A DNA stretch of 64,000 nucleotides from Marinicella pacifica (GCF_014636635.1 NZ_BMEO01000003.1:295261-359260), one strand, 5' to 3'. Shown: positions 34,716-42,542, counted from the stretch's first letter. Notes: generated from the sequence alone by a model not told the origin. A program made the numbers and translations.

Positions 34716-36443
34716 ATGATTGAAGCCGGTTCTTCGGTGACCTACGGGTCGTTATTGCGTTATATAAAGCCCTACCGCATGGTGTTCTTTTTGGCCTTGT
34801 TTGGAGCGGTAATCGATGCCGCCATGAAAGCTTTTTTTGTGTGGTTGCTGTCGCCTATTCTGGAACATGGCTTTAATCAGCAAGACCCGCAGTGGGTGCG
34901 TCTCATTCCTTTTTTAGTGGTGGGTATTTTTTTCATCCGCAGTGTTGGTAATTATATGGCGGCTTATGGTTTTACCTGGGTCGGGCGTCAAATCATTAAT
35001 GACCTTCGGTGGCAGGTTTTTAATCGTTATTTGCAATTGCCACAACGTTTTTATGATCAACACAGCAGTGGTGGTTTGTTGTCGCGGCTGATTTATGACA
35101 TTGAACAAATGGCCAATGGGGTTTCAAAAAACTTTGTGTTGTTGATACGAGAGTTTTTATCCATTGTGTTTTACCTGATGGTGATGTTTTATTTTTCCTG
35201 GCAGCTGGCACTGGTGGCTTTTGTGGTGTTTCCGGTTATTGGCGGGGTGGTGCATCAAATCAACAAACGTTTCAGGCGCATTGGTCATGGTATTCAGGAT
35301 TCCGTGTCTGATATTACCAATACCGCAGAAGAAGTGATTCGCGGCCATAAAATCGTGAAACTTTTTCAGGGAAATCAACAAGAACAACAGAAATTTCAGG
35401 GTAACCTGAAAGCCAATCGCCAGTTACAGGTCAAAATTGCCGCCACCAAAGAAGTGTTGTCCACCATCACCTTAATGCTGGTGGCCTTTGCTTTGGCCGT
35501 GATCATGTATTTGGCGGCAAAAAACGGTATGCCGGCGGCTGATTTTATGGCTTTTATGACCGCCATGTTGGCTTTATTACCTACGGTGAAAAATTTATCC
35601 ACCATTTTTGCCACTGTTCAGACCACCATGGCCGCTGCTGACAGCGTGCAGCAGGTCATCTCGGCTGAGCCTGAACAAGATGAGGGTGAGGTTGAATTGG
35701 ACAGCGAGTACATTGATATACAATTTAAGCATGTGGGTTTTGCTTATCATGACGACACACCGGCACTTCATGACATTGATTTACACATAAAAGCAGGTGA
35801 GAAAGTGGCATTTGTGGGCACTTCTGGTGGTGGGAAAAGTACCCTGGTTAATTTGGTGCCGCGCTTTTATGACATCAATGAAGGTGAATTATTGGTCAAT
35901 AAGCGACCTGTTAAAAGCTACTCATTAGAGAGTTTGCGCCGTCATATCGCCGTGGTGTCGCAGGAAATTGTGTTGTTTAATGACACCGTCAAAAATAACA
36001 TTGCCTACGGTGCTTTGCGCAGCTGTTCTGATAATGCGATTCATAAAGCGGCTCTGCAGGCTCAGGCAACAGGCTTTATTGAACAGTTGTCACAGGGTTT
36101 TGATACATTGCTTGGAGAAAATGGCACCGGTTTATCCGGTGGTCAGCGACAGCGCATTGCCATTGCCCGGGCATTGTTAAAAAACGCACCTTTGCTTATT
36201 TTAGATGAGGCCACTTCCGCCTTAGACACCGAGTCTGAGCAAGCCATCCAACAAGCGCTAAAAACCGTGATGAAGAATAAAACCACTTTAATTATTGCCC
36301 ACCGCTTATCTACGATTGAACACGTTGACCGGGTGGTGGTTCTGGAGCAGGGACGCATCGTGCAGCAGGGCAGCCACCGGCAATTAAGTGCAGAAGCGGG
36401 CCCTTACCGGCAACTGCTTGACAGTCAGCAATTAAGCCGGTGA
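34716..36443 (+). CDS. msbA: Lipid A export ATP-binding/permease protein MsbA
   Basis: ABC half-transporter that flips lipid A-core across the inner membrane. The 575-residue protein (E. coli 582) has six membrane helices in residues about 15-300 and an ATPase domain at 335-575: Walker A GTSGGGKST near 370, Q-loop VVSQEIVLFNDTV, signature LSGGQRQRIAIARAL near 473 and Walker B LLILDEATSALD near 497. It starts two bases after exbD and overlaps lpxK by four bases. Position next to lpxK and kdsB supports the lipid A role over a generic exporter. Confidence 0.94.
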   Translation: MIEAGSSVTYGSLLRYIKPYRMVFFLALFGAVIDAAMKAFFVWLLSPILEHGFNQQDPQWVRLIPFLVVGIFFIRSVGNYMAAYGFTWVGRQIINDLRWQVFNRYLQLPQRFYDQHSSGGLLSRLIYDIEQMANGVSKNFVLLIREFLSIVFYLMVMFYFSWQLALVAFVVFPVIGGVVHQINKRFRRIGHGIQDSVSDITNTAEEVIRGHKIVKLFQGNQQEQQKFQGNLKANRQLQVKIAATKEVLSTITLMLVAFALAVIMYLAAKNGMPAADFMAFMTAMLALLPTVKNLSTIFATVQTTMAAADSVQQVISAEPEQDEGEVELDSEYIDIQFKHVGFAYHDDTPALHDIDLHIKAGEKVAFVGTSGGGKSTLVNLVPRFYDINEGELLVNKRPVKSYSLESLRRHIAVVSQEIVLFNDTVKNNIAYGALRSCSDNAIHKAALQAQATGFIEQLSQGFDTLLGENGTGLSGGQRQRIAIARALLKNAPLLILDEATSALDTESEQAIQQALKTVMKNKTTLIIAHRLSTIEHVDRVVVLEQGRIVQQGSHRQLSAEAGPYRQLLDSQQLSR

Positions 36444-37432
36444 ATCTGATGACTGAACGCGACCAAAAATGGAACCAACGCTGGTACGGCAATCAGCCGG
36501 TGGGTTTGTTTTATCGGATATTGGCGAATTTATTTGCGGTCATCTATCACAGCCGGCGTTTTTTTTACCGCATTAAACTGCTCAAAACCCATCGGTTTAA
36601 AAAGCCGGTGATTGTGGTCGGCAACATCACGGTCGGCGGTGGCGGTAAAACCCCGATGGTGATTTATCTGGCGCAACAATTAAAATCAAAAGGCCATCGT
36701 GTGGGGGTGGTGTCACGCGGTTATGGCGGTCAAAGAAAGGTGGAGCCGATGTTGGTCACACCCGGTGCCGATCCGGCCGCAAGCGGCGATGAACCGCTGC
36801 TGATGGCGAAAACTTTACACGTACCGGTGATGGTGGCCAAAAAACGCGCACAAGCGGTTAAGATGCTAATTACACAACACAACGTGGATGTGGTCGTGTC
36901 TGATGACGGACTGCAGCATTATGCCATGGGACGAGATGCTGAAATTGTGATGTTGGACAGCCGGCGACAAATCGGAAACAGCCTTTTGTTACCGGCGGGC
37001 CCATTGCGGGAACCGATCCAACGTTTGCAGGATGTGGATTTGGTTGTTTACAAAGGGCCGGTTAATGAAGGATTGAATTATCAACATGAAATTGAGCATA
37101 TTTATCAGCTTAACCACCCCAAAAATATACGTTCAGTGGCCGATTTTCGCAGTCAGAAAATCATCGCCATGGCCGGCATTTCCAGCCCTGACAGTTTTTT
37201 CAGTTTACTGGCAGACAATGGATTGGCGGTCTTAAAACAACCTAAACCCGATCATCATGTGTTTCAGGTTGATGATTTCAGTGATGAACACATTACCCTG
37301 ATCACTGAAAAAGATGCAGTTAAATGCGGGGCTATACAAAATCCGTGCATTTGGGTGGTCAAAACCCGCATTATCCCTTCTCGTGAAACTGATTTGGCCT
37401 TGAATCAATTGATTGAACAGGTGATGACATGA
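36440..37432 (+). CDS. lpxK: Tetraacyldisaccharide 4'-kinase
   Basis: Phosphorylates the 4' position of the lipid A precursor, giving lipid IVA. The 330-residue protein (E. coli 328) has an N-terminal membrane-associated helix (LFYRILANLFAVIYHSRRFFY), the P-loop variant VGNITVGGGGKTPMVI near 54-69, the SRGYGG motif near 95, and VVVSDDGLQHYAMGRDAEIVM near 151. Start is either the GTG at 36440, overlapping the msbA stop (GTGA), or the ATG at 36449; the choice changes three residues. Overlaps kdsB by four bases. Confidence 0.94.
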   Translation: MNLMTERDQKWNQRWYGNQPVGLFYRILANLFAVIYHSRRFFYRIKLLKTHRFKKPVIVVGNITVGGGGKTPMVIYLAQQLKSKGHRVGVVSRGYGGQRKVEPMLVTPGADPAASGDEPLLMAKTLHVPVMVAKKRAQAVKMLITQHNVDVVVSDDGLQHYAMGRDAEIVMLDSRRQIGNSLLLPAGPLREPIQRLQDVDLVVYKGPVNEGLNYQHEIEHIYQLNHPKNIRSVADFRSQKIIAMAGISSPDSFFSLLADNGLAVLKQPKPDHHVFQVDDFSDEHITLITEKDAVKCGAIQNPCIWVVKTRIIPSRETDLALNQLIEQVMT

Positions 37433-38196
37433 GTGATTTTGATTTTGTGATATGTATTCCGGCCCGTTATCAGTCGAGCCGATTGCCTGGTAAGCCGCTG
37501 ATAAAGTTAAATGGTAAAGAACTTATTTTGAGGGCAGTTGAATCGGCGCACCGGCTGGGGGCACGTGAAGTGACGGTGGCCACCGATGACATGCGCATTG
37601 CCACTTGTGTGCGTGAGCAGGGCTATGATGCAGTCATGACGAACCCGGGTCACGCCACCGGTACCGATCGAATTGCCGAATGTGCGGACATTAAACAATG
37701 GGATAATGATACCTGGGTACTTAATTTTCAGGGCGATGAACCGGATATACCCCGACAAAATGTAGAGCAGGTTTTGCAACTGGTTGAAAAAAATCCGGAG
37801 GCTGTTATGGGTACTTTGTACCAGCCAATCACTGAATTGGATGATGTTTTTGACCCCAATGTGGTGAAAGTGGTTTTGAATGATAAAAACCGGGCCTTGT
37901 ATTTCAGCCGTGCCCCCATACCTTGGTCACAAGCCCATTTTAATCACCAGGCGAAACGCATGCCCAATCAGGAAATTTATAAAAGACACATAGGTCTTTA
38001 TGTGTATAAGGTTTCATTTTTGCATCGATTCAGTGACCTGCCGGCCGCTGAACTGGAGCAATGTGAATCTCTGGAGCAACTCAGGGCACTGGCATCCGGC
38101 GAACAGATTGTGGTGGCGCGGGCGGTCACCGATATGCCGCACGGTATCGATACAGCTGAGGATGTTATGCGGTTTGAACAGCGTAATAAACCTTGA
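37429..38196 (+). CDS. kdsB: 3-deoxy-manno-octulosonate cytidylyltransferase
   Basis: Activates KDO to CMP-KDO for the LPS inner core. The 255-residue protein (E. coli 248) has the cytidylyltransferase start VICIPARYQSSRLPGKPL, then ATDDMRIA, the NFQGDEPDIP motif near 101-110, and YFSRAPIPWSQ near 160, with HIGLYVYKVSFLHRF. Its ATG overlaps the lpxK stop. It ends the exbB-to-kdsB operon; its stop codon overlaps the predicted -35 region of alaS. Confidence 0.95.
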   Translation: MSDFDFVICIPARYQSSRLPGKPLIKLNGKELILRAVESAHRLGAREVTVATDDMRIATCVREQGYDAVMTNPGHATGTDRIAECADIKQWDNDTWVLNFQGDEPDIPRQNVEQVLQLVEKNPEAVMGTLYQPITELDDVFDPNVVKVVLNDKNRALYFSRAPIPWSQAHFNHQAKRMPNQEIYKRHIGLYVYKVSFLHRFSDLPAAELEQCESLEQLRALASGEQIVVARAVTDMPHGIDTAEDVMRFEQRNKP

Positions 38197-38220
38197 TAAG
38201 ACTCAGTTCACTTGTATAAT
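38193..38220 (+). promoter_or_regulatory. Predicted sigma-70 promoter of alaS
   Basis: TTGATA and TATAAT are separated by 16 bases; both are close to consensus. Transcription would start near 38227, giving a leader of about 36 bases to the alaS ATG. Confidence 0.55.
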
Positions 38221-38262
38221 TTTGTGTAAGAATCTACAATTTCCGCCTAATTCTTAATCATC

Positions 38263-40902
38263 ATGGATATGTTATCAACCCGTCAAATCAGGTCTTTGTT
38301 TCTGAGTTATTTTAAACAACATGGCCACCAAATTGTAAAAAGCAGTTCCCTGGTACCGGCCAATGACCCCACCTTGTTGTTTGTCAATGCCGGGATGGTG
38401 CAGTTTAAAGATGTTTTCCTGGGTGCTGAAAAAAGAGATTATCAGCGTGCGGTCAGTTCCCAGCGTTGTGTTCGGGCCGGTGGCAAACACAATGATTTGG
38501 ATCAGGTGGGATATACCGCCCGACACCACACGTTTTTTGAAATGCTGGGTAATTTTAGTTTTGGTGATTATTTTAAAACCAAAGCCATTGAATTAAGTTG
38601 GGATTTTTTAACCAATGAACTGAACTTGCCGGAAGATAAATTACTGGTTACGGTCTTTGAAGAGGATGATGAAGCCGAACAAATCTGGCATGAGGTGATT
38701 GGCCTGCCCATGGAACGCATTTTACGCATCGGTGCCAAAGACAATTTCTGGCAAATGGGCGATACCGGTCCTTGTGGTCCTTGTTCTGAAATATTTTATG
38801 ATCATGGCCCTAAAGTACCGGGCGGGCCTCCGGGTTCAGCCGATGAAGACGGTGATCGGTTTATTGAAATCTGGAATCTGGTGTTTATGCAGTTTGACAG
38901 ACAAGCCGATGGTGAATTGGTACCATTACCCAAGCCCAGCGTTGATACCGGCATGGGTTTAGAACGTATTGCCGCCATTTTGCAAGGTAAACACAGCAAC
39001 TATGAAATTGACCTGTTCCAGGGATTGATTAAAGCAGCGGCACAATTAACCGGATGTGATGACTTAAGTCAGCCGTCATTAAAAGTGATCGCTGATCATA
39101 TCAGAACCTGTGCTTTTTTGATAGCCGATGGTGTGTTGCCGTCTAATGAAGGTCGTGGTTATGTGTTGCGACGCATTATTCGACGGGCCGCTCGTCATGG
39201 TCATAAATTGGGTGCGGAAAATTTGTTTTTCTATCAAATGGTCGAGCCATTGATTCAGCAGATGGGTGAGGACTATCCTGAACTTATTGAAAATCGCAGC
39301 CTGATTGAAAAGCGTTTAAAAAAGGAAGAACTGCAATTTGCCGAAACTTTGGACACCGGTATGCAAGAATTCAACAAAGTCACCGCCGGTTTGGCGCCTG
39401 GAGAGGTGGTTTCGGGTGATTTGGCCTTTAAACTATACGACACTTTTGGTTTTCCTTTGGACTTAACCGAAGATTTGGCCCGAGAACACAACCGCAGTGT
39501 CGATGTGGTGGGCTTTAACCGTTGTATGGAAGCACAAAAACAACGTTCCAGATCAAACAAACAATTTAATCAACAACATCAGATTCCCGCTGATTTGATC
39601 CAAACCTTAACACCGACCCGCTTCAGCGGTTATGACCGGTTTGAAGACAGTGGTGAAATCATGTTGATGACCAATCAAGCGGGTCAGCAATGTGATTTTT
39701 TATCTGCCGGAGAGCAGGGTTGGGTGGTGCTTAACCGCACACCGTTTTATGCGGAATCCGGTGGTCAGGTGGGCGACACAGGGTGGCTCGTGACTGACAC
39801 CGGCAAAGCCCGGGTGCATGATACCCAAAAAGCCGCAGGTCAGTACCACATTCATGCGATAGAGATCACCGCCGGTGGATTGAAGCAGGGGCTCATTGTA
39901 GAAGCACAGGTGGATAAAGCGCACCGACAAAAGGTGATATTAAACCACTCGGCCACCCATTTGTTGCACAAAGTATTGCGTGCAGAACTGGGAGAACATG
40001 TGCAACAAAAAGGTTCTCTGGTTAACGCCGAAAAACTGCGCTTTGACTTTTCCCATGATCTGGCGCTGAATCCAAAACAATTACGCACCATTGAACGACT
40101 GGTCAACCGGGCCATTCGTGATAATTTGCCGGCTCAGGAACAGCACATGGCCTATGATGAGGCGATTGAATATGGTGCGGTGGCTTTGTTTGGTGAGAAA
40201 TATGGCGATCATGTGCGGGTCATGGATTTTGGCGGTTACTCGGTTGAATTGTGTGGCGGTACCCATGTTCAAGCCACCGGTGACATCGGCTTATTTAAAA
40301 TTATTTCAGAGGGCGCTGTGGCATCCGGGATTCGCCGCATCGAGGCGATCACGGGTGAAGCGGCATTGAAATGGATTGAGCAGCAGCAACAAACGATTCA
40401 AGCGGTGTCTCGACTGATCAAATCAAAGCCTGAAAATATCGTTGATCAGGTCAAAAAACTGGTTCATCACAACAAAGATTTACAACACACCATTCAACAA
40501 ATACAGCAACAGCAAACCGGTGACATTGTCAGTGACGTTTTCAATAACACCCAAACAATGGGTGATATTAACCTTTTAAGTCATGTTTTTGAGTCAGCAG
40601 ATGCTGCAGTCCTGCGAGACGGCATAGATGGGTTCAAAAGTAAATACACACGCGGGGTGGTGATTTTTGGTTTATATGAAGATGAAAAAGTTCAGTTGAT
40701 GGTGGGTGTCACCAAAGATCTGATCAAAGAATACCGTGCCGGGGATTTAGTAAAAACCATCCTCAGTGAGATTGGTGGTCGTGGTGGCGGTCGACCGGAT
40801 TTTGCGCAGGGTGGTGGTCAGACTGATTTAAACACCTTTAAAACAGCCATTGAAAAAGTTGTTAGCCAACAATTTGGTGGAAAGCATTATAAAATGACTT
40901 AA
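38263..40902 (+). CDS. alaS: Alanyl-tRNA synthetase
   Basis: Class IIc synthetase that charges tRNA-Ala and edits Ser and Gly errors. The 879-residue protein (E. coli 876) has the catalytic domain with LFVNAGMVQFKDVFLG and RHHTFFEMLGNFSFGDYF near 90-110, the editing domain with the zinc motif HSATHLLHKVLR near 565 and CGGTHVQATGDIG near 665, and the C-terminal C-Ala region with GGRGGGRPDFAQGGG near 845. The next gene is csrA, the usual gammaproteobacterial order. ATG at 38263 or 38269 are both possible. Confidence 0.97.
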   Translation: MDMLSTRQIRSLFLSYFKQHGHQIVKSSSLVPANDPTLLFVNAGMVQFKDVFLGAEKRDYQRAVSSQRCVRAGGKHNDLDQVGYTARHHTFFEMLGNFSFGDYFKTKAIELSWDFLTNELNLPEDKLLVTVFEEDDEAEQIWHEVIGLPMERILRIGAKDNFWQMGDTGPCGPCSEIFYDHGPKVPGGPPGSADEDGDRFIEIWNLVFMQFDRQADGELVPLPKPSVDTGMGLERIAAILQGKHSNYEIDLFQGLIKAAAQLTGCDDLSQPSLKVIADHIRTCAFLIADGVLPSNEGRGYVLRRIIRRAARHGHKLGAENLFFYQMVEPLIQQMGEDYPELIENRSLIEKRLKKEELQFAETLDTGMQEFNKVTAGLAPGEVVSGDLAFKLYDTFGFPLDLTEDLAREHNRSVDVVGFNRCMEAQKQRSRSNKQFNQQHQIPADLIQTLTPTRFSGYDRFEDSGEIMLMTNQAGQQCDFLSAGEQGWVVLNRTPFYAESGGQVGDTGWLVTDTGKARVHDTQKAAGQYHIHAIEITAGGLKQGLIVEAQVDKAHRQKVILNHSATHLLHKVLRAELGEHVQQKGSLVNAEKLRFDFSHDLALNPKQLRTIERLVNRAIRDNLPAQEQHMAYDEAIEYGAVALFGEKYGDHVRVMDFGGYSVELCGGTHVQATGDIGLFKIISEGAVASGIRRIEAITGEAALKWIEQQQQTIQAVSRLIKSKPENIVDQVKKLVHHNKDLQHTIQQIQQQQTGDIVSDVFNNTQTMGDINLLSHVFESADAAVLRDGIDGFKSKYTRGVVIFGLYEDEKVQLMVGVTKDLIKEYRAGDLVKTILSEIGGRGGGRPDFAQGGGQTDLNTFKTAIEKVVSQQFGGKHYKMT

Positions 40903-41048
40903 CTAAAAAAAATCAAATAAGGGCTTCAAATTGGTCTTTAAATATTGTCTAATCAGTACATAAAAAAAAGAGACCTGCGTCTCAAAATAATAATTTTTGG
41001 ACAGGTACTTCCCGAGGGTACTTTAATAACACGAAAACGGAGAAATAA

Positions 41049-41279
41049 ATGTTAATTTTAACCAGACGAGTTGGTGAAACATTAATGATAGGGGATGATG
41101 TCACAGTCACAGTATTGGGCATCAAAGGTAATCAGGTGCGCATTGGTATTAATGCCCCAAAAGAGATTGCCGTACACCGTGAAGAGATTTATGAAAGGAT
41201 TAAAAATGAACAGCTGAACCAAAACAGCTCTTCTGAAGAAGTCACAGCCATCGATGACGATAATATAGGTAACCAGTAA
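41049..41279 (+). CDS. csrA: Carbon storage regulator CsrA/RsmA
   Basis: Small RNA-binding homodimer that recognises GGA in hairpin loops and blocks or promotes translation of target mRNAs. The 76-residue protein keeps the binding residues Leu4 and Arg44 ([22 protein letters not shown]) and the family core [19 protein letters not shown]. It has a longer acidic tail than E. coli CsrA (61 residues): [22 protein letters not shown] ribosome site (41040-41043) precedes the ATG, and the leader has further GGA words (for example at 40999), as expected for autoregulation. Downstream lie hairpin arrays with GGA loops and the tRNA-Ser gene. Confidence 0.96.
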   Translation: MLILTRRVGETLMIGDDVTVTVLGIKGNQVRIGINAPKEIAVHREEIYERIKNEQLNQNSSSEEVTAIDDDNIGNQ

Positions 41280-41310
41280 AGTTTATTTTGCGGTTGCAAT
41301 CAGCTTATTT

Positions 41311-41339
41311 TTGACTACAATAACCGCCTTGTCTTATTT
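41311..41339 (+). promoter_or_regulatory. Possible promoter for tRNA-Ser and the hairpin region
   Basis: TTGACT and TTATTT with 17 bases between them stand 32 bases after csrA. The -35 is good, the -10 only fair. It could drive the tRNA-Ser(GCU) gene through the hairpin-rich leader. Confidence 0.35.
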
Positions 41340-41395
41340 AGTTAGTCTCATTAGACATTTAGGGTGCTTTGGGGATGATGCTCCGTCAAGTATTG

Positions 41396-41467
41396 TCAGG
41401 TTTTGCGAAAGCAAAACACTGAAAGATAAGTCAATTAAATAAACACAATGGCTTAATTAAAGCCATT
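41396..41467 (+). other. Two hairpins upstream of the tRNA-Ser region
   Basis: A hairpin at 41396-41422 has an 11-bp stem (TCAGGTTTTGC with GCAAAACACTGA, one bulged A) and a GAAA loop. A second at 41447-41467 is a perfect 8-bp stem AATGGCTT / AAGCCATT with loop AATTA followed by AAAAAA; it could end transcription but has A instead of T after it. They lie in the 199-base gap between csrA and the tRNA-Ser fragment, which holds no coding frame I can support. Confidence 0.5.
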
Positions 41468-41478
41468 AAAAAATAACC

Positions 41479-41500
41479 GGAGAGTTGGCCGAGCGGCTGA
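41479..41500 (+). pseudogene. 5' fragment of tRNA-Ser(GCU)
   Basis: These 22 bases are identical to the first 22 bases of the intact tRNA-Ser at 41641 (GGAGAGTTGGCCGAGCGGCT plus GA). The copy stops abruptly in the D arm and continues directly into hairpin array A. Confidence 0.85.
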
Positions 41501-41640
41501 CTAAAATGACTGGATCATTTTAGCCCCGCGAAGCGGACCCGAAGGGTGTAGGGCAGGATGCCCGGAATAAGGCGCTTCCATTGGGGAGCGCAGAAAGAAT
41601 TTACCATCCCACCGGAAGATAGGTGGGTCATAGAGAAAAC
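41501..41640 (+). repeat. Hairpin array A, between a tRNA-Ser fragment and the intact gene
   Basis: A run of small palindromes: 41501-41523 is a perfect 9-bp stem CTAAAATGA / TCATTTTAG with loop CTGGA; 41526-41536 CCGC-GAA-GCGG; 41538-41546 CCC-GAA-GGG; 41551-41563 GGGC-AGGAT-GCCC; near 41572-41592 GCGCTTCC / GGGAGCGC with loop ATTG; and near 41608-41628 CCCACC / GGTGGG with loop GGAAGATA. GGA-loop and GAA-loop hairpins alternate. The same architecture recurs in arrays B and C. There is no open frame of its own; any frame here is an artefact of the palindromes. Confidence 0.8.
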
Positions 41641-41732
41641 GGAGAGTTGGCCGAGCGGCTGAAGGCGCTCCCCTGCTAAGGGAGTATGGGTTTTATAGCC
41701 CATCGAGGGTTCGAATCCCTCACTCTCCGCCA
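41641..41732 (+). tRNA. tRNA-Ser(GCU)
   Basis: Complete 92-base class II tRNA with encoded CCA. Acceptor GGAGAGT pairs with ACTCTCC, discriminator G. The anticodon stem CTCCC / GGGAG encloses loop CTGCTAA with anticodon GCT at 41675-41677. A variable arm (TATGGG...CCCAT) and T arm GAGGG-TTCGAAT-CCCTC are normal. Its position after csrA and before tRNA-Arg(ACG) matches E. coli serV-argV. Confidence 0.95.
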
Positions 41733-41768
41733 TTTTATAAGGATCCGCAAAGCGGGTACTTATAAAAT
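41732..41768 (+). repeat. Nested hairpin directly after tRNA-Ser
   Basis: A perfect 10-bp stem ATTTTATAAG / CTTATAAAAT starts at the CCA end of the tRNA and encloses a second hairpin CCGC-AAA-GCGG. The large stem has no T-run after it, so it is not a standard terminator. It belongs by style to the hairpin arrays. Confidence 0.65.
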
Positions 41769-41787
41769 ACTGGATAGTGAATTATGA

Positions 41788-41891
41788 TAGCCCGAGGGTT
41801 CGAAAAATACGCCTGGAGCGTATTTTCACCGCCGAAGGCGCTGCTAAGCAGTCAAAACAGGATGTTTTGAGTCATCCCTCACTCTCCGCCA
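41788..41891 (+). pseudogene. 3' part of a tRNA-Ser copy, interrupted in the T-loop
   Basis: Left piece TAGCCCGAGGGTTCGA (41788-41803) and right piece ATCCCTCACTCTCCGCCA (41874-41891) together rebuild the 3' end of tRNA-Ser(GCU) exactly from the T arm on. Between them sit 70 bases of hairpin array B (41804-41873). The copy has no 5' half and cannot be a working tRNA. Confidence 0.85.
41804..41873 (+). repeat. Hairpin array B, inserted in a tRNA-Ser T-loop
   Basis: Four consecutive perfect hairpins: 41804-41826 AAAATACGC / GCGTATTTT with loop CTGGA; 41830-41840 CGCC-GAA-GGCG; 41841-41851 CTGC-TAA-GCAG; 41852-41870 TCAAAAC / GTTTTGA with loop AGGAT. Large GGA-loop hairpins flank two small ones. 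Removing the 70 bases restores the T arm of the tRNA copy exactly, so this is a clean insertion. Confidence 0.85.
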
Positions 41892-42012
41892 TTTTTATAA
41901 CAGTCATTTAGATAATAATAATTTGATTGGTTTGTTATGAAATAAATATGCGATATATGTTTTTCCTGTTGACTTCATGGTCGAAAACAAACATAATTCG
42001 CATCCCTAATGC

Positions 42013-42090
42013 GCGCCCGTAGCTCAGTTGGATTAGAGTACCTGGCTACGAACCAGGCGGTCGGAGGTTCGAATCCTTCCGGGCGCGCCA
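42013..42090 (+). tRNA. tRNA-Arg(ACG)
   Basis: Acceptor GCGCCCG / CGGGCGC, discriminator G, encoded CCA. Anticodon stem CCTGG / CCAGG with loop CTACGAA, anticodon ACG. T arm GGAGG-TTCGAAT-CCTTCC. The ACG anticodon should be edited to ICG by TadA. Confidence 0.95.
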
Positions 42091-42097
42091 TTTTTTT

Positions 42098-42159
42098 ATC
42101 ATTTTGCTGGGACGTAAAAATGATTGGCCTTGAAATTAAGGCGATAAAACTTATTTTAT
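42098..42159 (+). repeat. Possible fourth hairpin array, after tRNA-Arg(ACG)
   Basis: Three hairpins follow the tRNA and a short T-run: 42098-42124 (ATCATTTTGC with GTAAAAATGAT, one bulge, loop TGGGAC), 42127-42142 (GCCTT / AAGGC, loop GAAATT) and 42144-42159 (ATAAAA / TTTTAT, loop CTTA). The order of a GGA-containing loop then a GAA-containing loop copies arrays A-C, but stems are less perfect and no tRNA fragment flanks it. The first hairpin may equally be a terminator-like structure. Confidence 0.4.
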
Positions 42160-42226
42160 GATTGAACTTGCTGGGTACACGTATTAAAATTCGCCAGCTT
42201 GATGAATTGAGTGAAATAAGACCTGT

Positions 42227-42303
42227 CGGGGTATAGCGCAGCCTGGTAGCGCAACTGCTTTGGGAGCAGTGGGTCGGGAGTTCGAATCTCTCTACCCCGA
42301 CCA
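42227..42303 (+). tRNA. tRNA-Pro(UGG)
   Basis: Acceptor CGGGGTA / TACCCCG, discriminator A, encoded CCA. Anticodon stem CTGCT / AGCAG, loop TTGGG with anticodon TGG. Length 77. First of the Pro-Arg-His-Leu cluster, the same set of isoacceptors as argX-hisR-leuT-proM in E. coli. Confidence 0.95.
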
Positions 42304-42319
42304 CTTTATGGAACCGAAT

Positions 42320-42396
42320 GCGCCCGTAGCTCAACCGGATAGAGCATCGGCCTTCTAAGCCGAGGGTTGCAGGTTCGAGTCCTGCCGGGCGCGCCA
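42320..42396 (+). tRNA. tRNA-Arg(UCU)
   Basis: Acceptor GCGCCCG / CGGGCGC, discriminator G, encoded CCA. Anticodon stem TCGGC / GCCGA with loop CTTCTAA, anticodon TCT. T arm GCAGG-TTCGAGT-CCTGC. Confidence 0.95.
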
Positions 42397-42411
42397 GGCA
42401 GGCATTTGTAT

Positions 42412-42488
42412 GGTGGCCGTAGTTCAGTTGGTAGAGCGCCAGATTGTGATTCTGGTTGTCGTGGGTTCGAGCCCCATCGGCCACCCCA
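42412..42488 (+). tRNA. tRNA-His(GUG)
   Basis: Acceptor GTGGCCG / CGGCCAC with discriminator C and encoded CCA; an extra 5' G at 42412 (G-1) faces the C73 discriminator, as required for histidine tRNA. Anticodon stem CCAGA / TCTGG with loop TTGTGAT, anticodon GTG. Confidence 0.95.
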
Positions 42489-42510
42489 TTCATTCCTTTC
42501 ATCCTATTTC

Positions 42511-42542
42511 GAGACCTAGGCCGTTAATCGGCTTGGTTTCTC
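42511..42542 (+). other. Hairpin between tRNA-His and tRNA-Leu
   Basis: GAGACC pairs with GGTTTCTC (two unpaired T) outside an inner stem AGGCCG / CGGCTT with loop TTAAT. No T-run follows, so it is more likely a processing structure in a common tRNA precursor than a terminator. Confidence 0.4.

Noticed and set aside
41515..41733. A 72-residue minus-strand frame over tRNA-Ser and array A
   Set aside because: It is the complement of the tRNA gene and of palindromes. The start MAESEGFEPS is a well-known false protein produced by tRNA-Ser genes.
41501..41873. CRISPR array
   Set aside because: The repeats are short palindromes with different stem sequences and no regular spacer length; no cas gene is in the window.
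41501..41873. Integron attC sites
   Set aside because: The hairpins are too small, lack the attC core GTTRRRY boxes and have no gene cassettes or integron integrase beside them.
41975..42502. A 175-residue minus-strand frame
   Set aside because: It runs antisense through four tRNA genes; its repeated PEGFEPP and GVERFELPT-like phrases are translated tRNA T arms, not protein.
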